Assembly: GCF_001428105.1 (NCBI RefSeq)
Contig: NZ_LMSJ01000016.1
Location: forward strand, 1-64,000
DNA length: 64,000 bases
Reading direction: 5' to 3'
Source: Paenibacillus sp. Soil766
GTDB taxonomy: Bacteria; Bacillota; Bacilli; Paenibacillales; NBRC-103111
Positions 1 through 6,898 of this stretch are shown piece by piece. The position numbers and the translations under genes are program-made. How positions within the stretch are numbered: the stretch's first letter is position 1; every line of letters begins with the position of its first letter. The notes under the pieces are model-generated. The model worked only from the letters and a program-made list of their open reading frames with translations. It was not told the origin of the DNA and did no database searches.

Positions 1-440
1 ACGAAAATCTGAAGGAATGGATGCAGAAGAACGGGTTGTCCGTCAAAATTGCCGACGGTGAAGGACAGGCCGATCCAAGGCTGATGGACTGGGCCAAAGC
101 GGGAATCGTCGACGTCATTCAATACGATATTATCCATCCGGGCTTCTCAGCCTGGTTAGAGATCGGAGCTAAGCTGGACAGCTGGGGCGCAGCCTCTGCA
201 CCTCACAGCTACGGCAATATTATCGGCAACTATGTAACCGGTCATTTGGCTGCCGCTATTCGCGGTTTTCAGTTTGTCGAATGGGACCAAGCTGATGTCC
301 CAGGTTTAGACGCCTCCGCTTATCAGATACGTAACGGTGTGCTGACGCTGCCGGAAGCGCCGGGCTTCGGGCTGCATCTTGACGAATCGTTCCATAAGCA
401 AAAGGTCGGAGAGAACGGTTGGTCACTCAGTTGTAAGTGA
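1..440 (+). CDS. Enolase-superfamily (mandelate racemase/muconate lactonizing type) enzyme, C-terminal part
   Basis: The reading frame is open from the left edge of the window (first full codon at base 3) and ends with TGA at 438-440, so only about 145 C-terminal residues are present. The fragment shows the end of a TIM barrel typical of the family: a DVIQYDIIHPG strand-loop, then APHSYGN, where the His is the expected general base, and a short capping tail with GLHLDE. Members abstract a proton alpha to a carboxylate, often as sugar-acid dehydratases. The substrate cannot be told from this part. An EamA transporter follows after 31 bases, probably in the same transcript, and could move a related metabolite. 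Confidence 0.8.
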   Translation, partial: ENLKEWMQKNGLSVKIADGEGQADPRLMDWAKAGIVDVIQYDIIHPGFSAWLEIGAKLDSWGAASAPHSYGNIIGNYVTGHLAAAIRGFQFVEWDQADVPGLDASAYQIRNGVLTLPEAPGFGLHLDESFHKQKVGENGWSLSCK

Positions 441-471
441 CCGTCGCGTAAGCAAATAAGGAGGCAACGAT

Positions 472-1380
472 TTGTTTGGATATTTGGCCGTGCTTGGCGC
501 GGTATTGATCTGGGGGCTATCCTATATCGTTATGAAATCCACGACTGCAGAGTATCCCCAGCTGCTGTTTCAATTTTGGCGGTATGTTGCTGTGTCGTTG
601 GTGTACCTAGCTATCTTCCATCGATCACTTCGGGCAATGCCGGGCCGGATCTGGCGAATGGGCTTGGTCGGCCTGGGATTGGCCAATTTCGTGTTGGGCT
701 TCTTCTCTATTTACGCGGTACAGTTGACGACCCCGACGCGTGTCGTGGTCATTAACAGCTTCATCATCGGCGTGGTTCCGCTATTGCGCTGGGTGTATGA
801 CCGATGCAAGCCGACACGGCAAGAGAAAGTGGCGATCGTTATCGCGATAGCCGCCATTGCTTTATTGATCGGGCCACAGGAACAAGGCTTAAATCTAGGC
901 GATGGCTTGGCTTTTATCGGCATGATTGGGTATGCCTACTCAATCGTCTTGACCCATCGATTGCTAGCGGAGGAGCGGGCGACGGTTTCGCAAGTTTCCT
1001 TTTTGGGCATTGCAGGCTGCACGTTGTTTTTCGCTGCGGCAGCGGCCGTCTACGCAATCTTCAACAAAGAGGCGGCAGCACTATCGGCTTTGACATCCCA
1101 GCCGGAGACACTCGCTGGCATCGCCTATATGGTCGTGTTCGTGTCGCTCGCGGCCAATCTACTGCAGGTTCATGGTCAGCGCCGACTGCCGCCGATTACT
1201 GTCTCGATCTTGTTCTGCTTGGAGCCTGCCGTAACTGCGGCGCTCGATTATGCGCTGCTCGGGAACAAGCCTTCGTTCCGCGTGCTGCTCTGCGGTTTGC
1301 TGCTGATCGTGGCAACGTTGACTGCTGCCATACCACTCAAATCCAGCAGACCGCGAAAAGAAGCTACACTTGATCGTTGA
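472..1380 (+). CDS. EamA-family (DMT superfamily) transporter
   Basis: A 302-residue integral membrane protein with about ten hydrophobic segments, arranged as two EamA repeats (roughly residues 5-130 and 145-290). The first repeat opens with a G-A-V-L-I-W-G-L-S-Y pattern typical of the family. Such proteins export or import small metabolites across the cytoplasmic membrane; the substrate is not predictable. The start is a TTG at 472, chosen because an AAGGAGG ribosome binding site at 458-464 lies seven bases upstream and no in-frame ATG is placed as well. It lies 31 bases after the enolase-superfamily gene and is followed by a terminator. Confidence 0.85.
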   Translation: MFGYLAVLGAVLIWGLSYIVMKSTTAEYPQLLFQFWRYVAVSLVYLAIFHRSLRAMPGRIWRMGLVGLGLANFVLGFFSIYAVQLTTPTRVVVINSFIIGVVPLLRWVYDRCKPTRQEKVAIVIAIAAIALLIGPQEQGLNLGDGLAFIGMIGYAYSIVLTHRLLAEERATVSQVSFLGIAGCTLFFAAAAAVYAIFNKEAAALSALTSQPETLAGIAYMVVFVSLAANLLQVHGQRRLPPITVSILFCLEPAVTAALDYALLGNKPSFRVLLCGLLLIVATLTAAIPLKSSRPRKEATLDR

Positions 1381-1402
1381 ATGTTCCACTCGTGCGAAGA
1401 AT

Positions 1403-1426
1403 CCCCATCCGTCGGATGGGGTCTTT
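1403..1426 (+). terminator. Intrinsic terminator after the EamA gene
   Basis: A perfect 8-bp stem CCCCATCC / GGATGGGG with a GTC loop, followed by TCTTTGCG. The U-tract is short, so termination may be incomplete. Confidence 0.6.
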
Positions 1427-1585
1427 GCGTTGATTTCCTCAAGTTCTAATGGATGAAATCAATTGGAGGTAAACTACTGGGCAGATCACTTCCAATATGT
1501 GTTAATATTGAGGTGAAGAACGGCTTTACAGCGCGGTATTTTTTGTTTCTTTTTTGATTGACAAAGGATGAGGGGGACTAGGCGT

Positions 1586-2197
1586 ATGAAAATTATTCAA
1601 CAAGTTTCAACATCACAAAAAGCTATTGCGTTTACATTTGACGATGGTCCTAACCCCGAGTATACGCCTCAATTGTTAGATATTTTCGATGAGGTTGGCG
1701 GCCGGGCTACTTTCTTTATGATGGGAAAACAAATCGAACTGTATCCCGAGACAACGCGTGATGTTCATCTCAGGAAACATGAGATTGGAAACCATACTTA
1801 CTCCCATCCATTTATGACCCAAATTAGCTTGGAAGAGTGTGAACGTGAACTTCGGGATACGGACAGCTTGATTACACAGGTAACAGGCACCCCGCCAGTT
1901 GTCATGCGTCCTCCTTATTTGGACTACAACACGGAAGTTCATGCGGTTACTGACAAATTTGCGTATCCAGTCATTGGATCTGTTAATGGAGGAGCAAGGG
2001 ATTGGGAGTTGCCTGGAGTTGACCATATTCTTGAGGTAACCAGAGCACAGATTGGATGCGGGAGCATTTTACTTTTTCATGATGGCTTTGGAGATCGCTC
2101 CCAAACTATAGAGGCTGTTCGAATTTTGGCTAATGAATTAACAGCCCAAGGTTATCAGCTTGTAACGGTTAGTGAGCTCTTGCAAATGGCGGAGTAA
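1586..2197 (+). CDS. Polysaccharide deacetylase (NodB-homology, carbohydrate esterase family 4)
   Basis: A 203-residue NodB-homology protein that would remove N-acetyl (or O-acetyl) groups from a glycan such as peptidoglycan or chito-oligosaccharide. The CE4 motifs are present in order: TFDDGP (catalytic base and metal Asp), HTYSHP (metal-binding histidines), RPPY, and LLFHDG near the C-terminus. There is no signal peptide or membrane segment, unlike many cell-wall deacetylases, so it is either cytoplasmic or a minimal catalytic domain. An in-frame ATG exists at 1568, but the ATG at 1586 has AGGGGG at 1571-1576 with good spacing and is preferred. It appears monocistronic. Confidence 0.88.
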   Translation: MKIIQQVSTSQKAIAFTFDDGPNPEYTPQLLDIFDEVGGRATFFMMGKQIELYPETTRDVHLRKHEIGNHTYSHPFMTQISLEECERELRDTDSLITQVTGTPPVVMRPPYLDYNTEVHAVTDKFAYPVIGSVNGGARDWELPGVDHILEVTRAQIGCGSILLFHDGFGDRSQTIEAVRILANELTAQGYQLVTVSELLQMAE

Positions 2198-2447
2198 GTA
2201 AGGAATAGCAATTGGGACATCACCCAATCGGACTGATTGGCAAAATAAATATTGAGTGTCAATGGAGAAGCTGCGTAACACCGTCCATTTCCTGGATAAG
2301 TTAGTTCAGTAAAGTGATGCTTTGAGATAATGATGTGAAGATTTTTTATTTCAATTTCAGGATGCCTTCCTATCGATATAAACTTCATGTAAACTTATTG
2401 GTAGCATGTATCTTACTTATGGAGATGGAAGGGACGAGTGGAATTTA

Positions 2448-3227
2448 ATGAAAATGAGCGGCAATACTGTTCTAGTTACGGGCGGGTCATCCGGCATTGG
2501 CTTCGAATTTGCAAGTCAGCTGTTGGAACTAGGGAATACTGTAATTATCACAGGGCGGGATCAAGCTAAGCTTGATGTGACTAAGAAAAAGCTGCCAACC
2601 GTACATGCATTTCAGAGTGATGCAGGAAATCCTCAAGCGATTGCAGCCTTGTATGCTGAGGTAGTGAAGCAATTTCCTAAGCTCAATGTTTTGATTAATA
2701 ACGCAGGCTTGATGCGAAAAATAAATCTTCATGCTGACAATACCGACATGGCGGATTTGAACAGCGAGATCGCAACGAACCTTAGTGGTCCGATCTGGAT
2801 GGTGCAGCAATTTTTATCACATTTGAAAATGCAAGAATCGGCTGCGATCGTAAATGTCTCATCAGGCCTTGCGTTCGTGCCTCTCCCGATTTCGCCTATT
2901 TATTGTGCAGCGAAGGCCGGCATTCATTCTTATACGCTTTCGCTCAGAGCACAGCTAAAAAACACCAAAGTATCGGTATTCGAGCTGGCTCCGCCGTTGA
3001 CAGAAACTCCGCTGGTAGATTCATTTGATCCGACAGATATGTCAGGTTCAAAGGCGATGCCAGTCACTGACATGGTGAGTTATGCAATCAAAGGAATGAA
3101 GAGTGACCAATACGAAATCCGGCCCGGCCAAAGCAATGCTTTAAAAATGATGAGCCGAGTCGCGCCGAACTTTATTTTCAGCCAGCTTAGTAAGACTGTT
3201 GACCGCATGCTAAGCCAGTCCAAATAG
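2448..3227 (+). CDS. Short-chain dehydrogenase/reductase, DltE-like
   Basis: A 259-residue classical SDR. It has the TGGSSGIG dinucleotide-binding loop (residues 11-18), an INNAG motif, the catalytic NVSSG serine strand, and YCAAK giving the Tyr152/Lys156 pair. It should be a cytoplasmic NAD(P)-dependent oxidoreductase. The overall pattern resembles DltE-type SDRs of Bacillus, but there are no dlt genes beside it, so no role in teichoic-acid alanylation can be claimed. The frame extends upstream to 2406, but that extension lacks similarity to the family. The ATG at 2448 precedes the nucleotide-binding strand directly. A strong terminator follows. Confidence 0.85.
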   Translation: MKMSGNTVLVTGGSSGIGFEFASQLLELGNTVIITGRDQAKLDVTKKKLPTVHAFQSDAGNPQAIAALYAEVVKQFPKLNVLINNAGLMRKINLHADNTDMADLNSEIATNLSGPIWMVQQFLSHLKMQESAAIVNVSSGLAFVPLPISPIYCAAKAGIHSYTLSLRAQLKNTKVSVFELAPPLTETPLVDSFDPTDMSGSKAMPVTDMVSYAIKGMKSDQYEIRPGQSNALKMMSRVAPNFIFSQLSKTVDRMLSQSK

Positions 3228-3253
3228 TAAAAACTGAAATTTGTTCGAATGAA

Positions 3254-3279
3254 GTCCGCGTAAATCGCGGGCTTTTTTT
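3254..3279 (+). terminator. Intrinsic terminator after the SDR gene
   Basis: A 7-bp stem (GTCCGCG with CGCGGGC, one G-U pair) with a TAAAT loop, followed directly by a run of seven T. Confidence 0.85.
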
Positions 3280-3320
3280 ACCTTTTTACCTTTTGACTTT
3301 TTGCATTTAGTGCCATATAG

Positions 3321-3396
3321 TAAGTAGTAAGTGATAAGTGATAAGTAGTAAGTGATAAGTGATAAGTGATAAGTAGTAAGTAGTAAGTAGTAAGTA
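3321..3396. repeat. Tandem heptamer array (TAAGTAG / TAAGTGA)
   Basis: Ten complete contiguous 7-bp units plus six bases. Each unit is TAAGTAG or TAAGTGA, in the order A B B A B B B A A A where A is TAAGTAG and B is TAAGTGA. The array ends 27 bases before the ATG at 3424 and occupies the place where the promoter or 5' untranslated region of that gene should be. Each unit contains a stop codon in one + strand frame, and a 7-bp period rotates this through all frames, so the array is not coding. Confidence 0.95.
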
Positions 3397-3423
3397 AAAA
3401 ATCTTCGAAAGGATGATACGACC

Positions 3424-4062
3424 ATGTTAAAAAACTTATCAATTCCGCAAGAGTTCGTCTTACTTGCATTAGATCGTGAAACGCATAAAATAAAGTCGAT
3501 GTTTCGTATGCATGTTGCCTTGTATACAATAATGGCTTGTATTGTGGAACTTTCAATAAATGGCAACGTTACATTTGAAAACGATGATACGGTCAGAATT
3601 TCGAATTCTACATCCACAGGTGAAAAATATCTTGACCGATTACTTGAAATAATTGCTGCTGAGAAACCGAAGAAGCTAAAGAAATGGGTTTCTTACTTTT
3701 ACTATAGACAAGGTGAAATTTATAAAATGGTTGTAGAAAGCCTTGTAGATAAAGGAGTTCTAGAGATTGAAAATACGGAATTTTTATTCTTTGTTCCAGT
3801 AAAGAAATATTCGGATGTAGCAAATACACGGAATCACCTCGTTGAGAAGATTCGTGCAGAGTTATTAGAACAAGGGAATGTAGAAGAACATACCTTAGCC
3901 TTAGTGTCATTTTTAAATACTAAAAATATGCTAAACGATTATTTTTCTGATTACGAACAAAAAACGTTAAAGCAAAAACTAGAGATATTGCGAAAAGAGG
4001 ACATTTTTAAAAAAATTAGAACGGTTGATATCGCTATCCAAAATCTTGAATCTGGCTTATAG
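3424..4062 (+). CDS. GOLPH3/VPS74 (GPP34) family protein
   Basis: A 212-residue soluble, mostly helical protein matching the bacterial branch of the GOLPH3/GPP34 family. Features are an N-terminal EFVLLALDRET helix, a central Y-T-I-M-A-C-I-V-E-L segment, a DRLLEII segment, and a V-L-E-I-E strand followed by FFVPVKKY. Eukaryotic members bind phosphatidylinositol-4-phosphate and Golgi glycosyltransferases; the role of bacterial members is not established. A 34-base gap separates it from a small MerR-type regulator, suggesting a two-gene unit. Codon use is more AT-rich than its neighbours, which is compatible with a different origin. The start ATG has GAAAGGATG upstream. The heptamer array sits just before that site. 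Confidence 0.75.
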   Translation: MLKNLSIPQEFVLLALDRETHKIKSMFRMHVALYTIMACIVELSINGNVTFENDDTVRISNSTSTGEKYLDRLLEIIAAEKPKKLKKWVSYFYYRQGEIYKMVVESLVDKGVLEIENTEFLFFVPVKKYSDVANTRNHLVEKIRAELLEQGNVEEHTLALVSFLNTKNMLNDYFSDYEQKTLKQKLEILRKEDIFKKIRTVDIAIQNLESGL

Positions 4063-4095
4063 CTTCAAGTCTTGCAGCAACATAGGGGTGAAAAA

Positions 4096-4359
4096 ATGGG
4101 GCGAAAGCGAAGTTTAGATAAAATTTTATCATCAGAGTATGTAAGTATCAGTGAGTTGGTTGAACTTTCTGGAGTTCGATATAGTACCATTAAATATTAC
4201 ACGGAAGAGGCCATGATCTCGTTTGAGCAAGAGGATACAAGACTAACAAGAAGATACCCGCGTGAATTAGCTCTAAAGCGGCTTGAGGAAATTCGTTTAA
4301 TGAAAGAAGTAGAAGGATTGACTATTAAACAAATTAAGGAAAAATTATGTTTGGGATAG
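4096..4359 (+). CDS. Small MerR-type helix-turn-helix protein
   Basis: An 87-residue protein whose centre (about residues 16-75) matches the MerR winged HTH: YVSISELVELSGVRYSTIKY is the helix-turn-helix, followed by a wing with TRRYP and a helix with LTIKQIKEKL. It lacks the C-terminal effector domain, so it should bind DNA without a known ligand pocket. The ATG at 4096 is preferred over 4072 because AGGGGTG at 4084-4090 is correctly spaced. It follows the GOLPH3-like gene by 33 bases and probably shares its transcript, possibly as an autoregulator. Confidence 0.75.
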   Translation: MGRKRSLDKILSSEYVSISELVELSGVRYSTIKYYTEEAMISFEQEDTRLTRRYPRELALKRLEEIRLMKEVEGLTIKQIKEKLCLG

Positions 4360-4470
4360 AGGCATCACACAAAACATCTCGAATAGTTCCTTTTTCCTGG
4401 ATTGCCCGAGAGATTAGATCTCCAAACTCAGGAAGGGGAGGGTGTCCTTATCCTTAATAATAAATCAAAA

Positions 4471-4497
4471 TTGGTGTCGGTCTCTGCGTGATATAAT
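4471..4497 (+). promoter_or_regulatory. Candidate promoter of the chromate transporter gene
   Basis: A perfect TATAAT at 4492-4497 lies 40 bases before the gene. The best -35 match is TTGGTG at 4471-4476, with a short 15-bp spacer. Confidence 0.4.
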
Positions 4498-4536
4498 GAT
4501 TACGTGTTTTGATATGGAAATAAAAAGGCGGAAACC

Positions 4537-5754
4537 ATGGACAGTAATTTGCAGAGAAAAAGCGAACAGTCACAGAAAAAAAGGTTAAGCACAATTTTAG
4601 AAATTCTAGTGGTGTCTAGCAAACTAGGATTGACTTCATTTGGCGGTCCGATTGCGCATTTAGGATACTTCCGAGATGAATATGTGAAACGAAGAAAATG
4701 GTTGGATGAAAAAAGCTATGCTGACTTAGTCGCACTATGCCAATTACTACCAGGGCCAGCAAGCAGCCAAGTTGGAATTTCAATTGGGATCATGCGCGGC
4801 GGATTACTAGGCGGGGTTGCATCGTGGTGTGGATTTACTTTACCATCTGCTTTAGCGTTAATGATTTTCGCATATGTGTTAAAGAATTTCGAGATAGGCA
4901 ATGCAGGATGGCTTCATGGGTTAATGATCGTGGCGGTTGCTGTAGTTGCGCAGGCAGTTTGGGGAATGGCGCGTACCCTTGCTCCTGATCGTACCCGGGG
5001 GTCGATTGCGATCTTAACCGCCATTGTTGCCCTACTATGGACACCAGCTTATGGACAACTGATTCTTATTGCGGTTGCGGGAGTATTCGGTAGGTTATTT
5101 ATAGCAAAATCTGAGATTCCAGATATTCCTCAGATTGGCATCTCGATCAGCCGACGTGTAGCCATTATCGCATGGATATTATTTTTCGGATTATTGATCG
5201 GATTACCCATGCTAAGGCAAATTGTAAATTCACACTTTCTGGCTTTGTTTGATAGTTTTTTTCGCGTCGGGTCTCTGGTTTTTGGTGGAGGGCATGTTGT
5301 ACTACCAATGCTTCAAGCTGAAGTAGTCCCGCCTGGGTGGCTGACAGACTCCCAATTTCTTGCTGGATATGGTGCGGCTCAAGCCGTACCTGGTCCATTG
5401 TTTACCTTTTCGTCCTACATAGGGACTGTAATGAATGGATGGAAAGGAGGGCTCCTTGCACTTATCGCGATGTTCTTGCCATCCTTCTTATTAGTTACGG
5501 GCTCTTTACCATTGTGGAATGCGATTCGTCGTCACCACAACTTTCAATCCATTCTAAAAGGCATTAACGCTGCAGTTGTAGGAATCTTGCTTGCTGCTTT
5601 GTTTAATCCGGTGTGGATCAGTGCAATTCATACGCCTCTCGATTTTTGTCTTGTGCTTGCCGCCTTTGGGCTACTCATGTTATGGAAGCTCCCTCCTTGG
5701 GCTGTCGTGTTATTCTCAGCTTGCAGTGGGGCATTTATTTCTGTTTTTTCCTAG
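4537..5754 (+). CDS. chrA: Chromate transporter, ChrA family (two CHR domains)
   Basis: A 405-residue polytopic membrane protein with two homologous CHR halves. The first carries TSFGGPIAHLGYFRDEYV and CQLLPGPASSQVG; the second carries FGGGHVVLPML and YGAAQAVPGPLFTFSSYIG. This is the long bidomain form, which in characterised members exports chromate, or uses sulfate as an alternative, at the cytoplasmic membrane. An actual role in chromate resistance here is inferred from the family. The start ATG has AAGGCGG upstream. The gene appears to stand alone and is separated from the following minus-strand gene by a shared terminator. Confidence 0.88.
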   Translation: MDSNLQRKSEQSQKKRLSTILEILVVSSKLGLTSFGGPIAHLGYFRDEYVKRRKWLDEKSYADLVALCQLLPGPASSQVGISIGIMRGGLLGGVASWCGFTLPSALALMIFAYVLKNFEIGNAGWLHGLMIVAVAVVAQAVWGMARTLAPDRTRGSIAILTAIVALLWTPAYGQLILIAVAGVFGRLFIAKSEIPDIPQIGISISRRVAIIAWILFFGLLIGLPMLRQIVNSHFLALFDSFFRVGSLVFGGGHVVLPMLQAEVVPPGWLTDSQFLAGYGAAQAVPGPLFTFSSYIGTVMNGWKGGLLALIAMFLPSFLLVTGSLPLWNAIRRHHNFQSILKGINAAVVGILLAALFNPVWISAIHTPLDFCLVLAAFGLLMLWKLPPWAVVLFSACSGAFISVFS

Positions 5755-5851
5755 TCCAAAGAGAACAAATTTTGGCTTTATTTGGCAGCTGATTCAATTT
5801 GTGATAATTTAGAAAGAGTTACTTAGAGCCGTTATGTCATCTCCACGAAAC

Positions 5852-5894
5852 AAAAAAAGCAGAGCCGATTTTAAAAATCGTTTCTGCTTTTTTC
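5852..5894. terminator. Bidirectional terminator between chrA and the YHYH protein gene
   Basis: A-rich AAAAAAAGCAGA at the left arm is complementary to TCTGCTTTTTT at the right, with an inner CGATTTT/AAAATCG stem. It gives a U-tract on either strand and serves the convergent genes. Confidence 0.85.
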
Positions 5895-6605
5895 TTATTT
5901 TTTTATGCTAAATCCGTTAGTTGAATCATAATTAACCGTCAGTCCGAGTTCTTCAACTGCGAATTTCCAAGTCATTGGGAAGTAGGTAATATCCTTATAA
6001 ATAATTACAGGATAGTCTTCTTTATAATTATCTAGCCAAGTATCATTAATAAAGATATTAAACGTTGGAAGGTCAATAATATATTCGGAAAGGGGGCTGT
6101 TATATGAAGCGGTTTTTTGGCTGAGAGCTGCTACCTTATTATCTGATTTTCTAATTGAGAACCCTGCTTCATTACTCCAATTCGTGTCTAAACCTAAGGC
6201 TTGCGTGTATGCCCAAGTCATTGGGAAGTAAGTGATATCTTTGTAGGACAATACCGGATATTCCGCATACAAGTTATTTATATCGGTGCCATTCACCTTG
6301 ATTTTGTAAGTGGGTAAGACAGCTTTTAAACGATTATCAACTTCCTTTTTGGGTTCAACAACAGGATTTTTTGTCGACGGAGATGTGTATGTGCTTCCCC
6401 CCGAATTACTCGAGCCTCCGGAACTGCTAGAACCACTTGAACTTCCACCATTATGATAATGGTAACCTGAACAAAGCCCTTTTGCTACAGAACTCGCTGA
6501 ACAATTGTGGCCTCCGCTTGAGTCAGTCCTACCTGAGTGTGCGAATGCAGTTGTAGCGAATGTAAAAATTAGTGCAATCGAAATGAATAAAACTTTGGCT
6601 TTCAA
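5895..6605 (-). CDS. Secreted YHYH-motif protein with two stalk-type repeats
   Basis: A 236-residue exported protein. It has an N-terminal signal peptide ending near TTAFAHS, a cysteine/histidine cluster (HSGRTDSSGGHNC and GYHYHNGG) typical of YHYH-domain proteins, a Ser/Gly-rich linker, and two repeats each carrying YPV followed by KDITYFPMTW. These repeats match the copper-amine-oxidase-like 'stalk' domain of Firmicute surface proteins. The His/Cys cluster may bind metal, but this is not shown. The frame runs to 6656, but a TTG at 6605-6603 with AGGAGG seven bases upstream begins a standard K-A-K signal peptide and is the better start. It is monocistronic. Confidence 0.78.
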   Translation of the reverse strand: MKAKVLFISIALIFTFATTAFAHSGRTDSSGGHNCSASSVAKGLCSGYHYHNGGSSSGSSSSGGSSNSGGSTYTSPSTKNPVVEPKKEVDNRLKAVLPTYKIKVNGTDINNLYAEYPVLSYKDITYFPMTWAYTQALGLDTNWSNEAGFSIRKSDNKVAALSQKTASYNSPLSEYIIDLPTFNIFINDTWLDNYKEDYPVIIYKDITYFPMTWKFAVEELGLTVNYDSTNGFSIKK

Positions 6606-6776
6606 AATAACGCCTCCTACAAATAGTAAAATATACCTATAAGAGTATAACACCACAAAATGGCGTTAAGGTAGTTAAATTTATTCAAATGGGCATCACG
6701 ACACAACTGCCTCAGCGGAAGTTAGTCCGCAAGGGGCTTTTTGCATTTCCCATTCAATCGTTCATTGCGTAACATT

Positions 6777-6788
6777 TTAGTTAACTAA
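6777..6788. promoter_or_regulatory. Palindrome TTAGTTAACTAA, candidate operator
   Basis: A perfect 12-bp palindrome ends 11 bases before the -35 box at 6800. Its half TTAGTTAA recurs at 6857-6864, and an AAGTTAAT variant lies at 6870-6877, between promoter and ribosome binding site. The spacing suits a regulator that contacts both sides of the promoter. No regulator gene is adjacent. Confidence 0.4.
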
Positions 6789-6799
6789 TAAACTTTATG

Positions 6800-6828
6800 T
6801 TGACAACATGCTTGGAATTTAGAATAAT
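6800..6828 (+). promoter_or_regulatory. Sigma-A type promoter of the GH2 gene
   Basis: TTGACA at 6800-6805, a 17-bp spacer and AATAAT at 6823-6828, giving an untranslated leader of about 65 bases. Confidence 0.6.
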
Positions 6829-6898
6829 GTGTACAATAAACAAATTTTCTCATTATTTAGTTAATTTTAAAGTTAATTAAAAGGAGGATTTTCACAAT

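Larger units (their letters stand above)
6606..6898. other. Divergent intergenic region between the YHYH gene and the GH2 gene
   Basis: About 290 bases hold the 5' ends of both genes. A GCGGA/TCCGC mini-hairpin at 6715-6730 has no U-tract. The right half carries a good promoter and several TTAGTTAA elements for the GH2 gene. Confidence 0.6.

Noticed and set aside
804-1373. 189-residue ORF inside the EamA gene
   Set aside because: It is in another frame of a clear transporter gene, rich in Arg/Cys, with no start signal.
2198-2447. RNA element or small gene before the SDR gene
   Set aside because: Only a short ATTGGG/CCCAAT hairpin without a U-tract and no ORF with a ribosome binding site; nothing else was seen.
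3321-3396. CRISPR array
   Set aside because: Units are 7 bp and contiguous with no spacers; no cas gene is present.
3210-3617. Minus-strand ORFs across the heptamer array
   Set aside because: They owe their length to the repeat (Leu/Thr/Tyr heptad-like strings) and overlap a supported plus-strand gene.
6715-6745. Terminator or riboswitch between the YHYH and GH2 genes
   Set aside because: The GCGGA/TCCGC stem is short, no U-tract follows directly, and no gene ends there on the plus strand.
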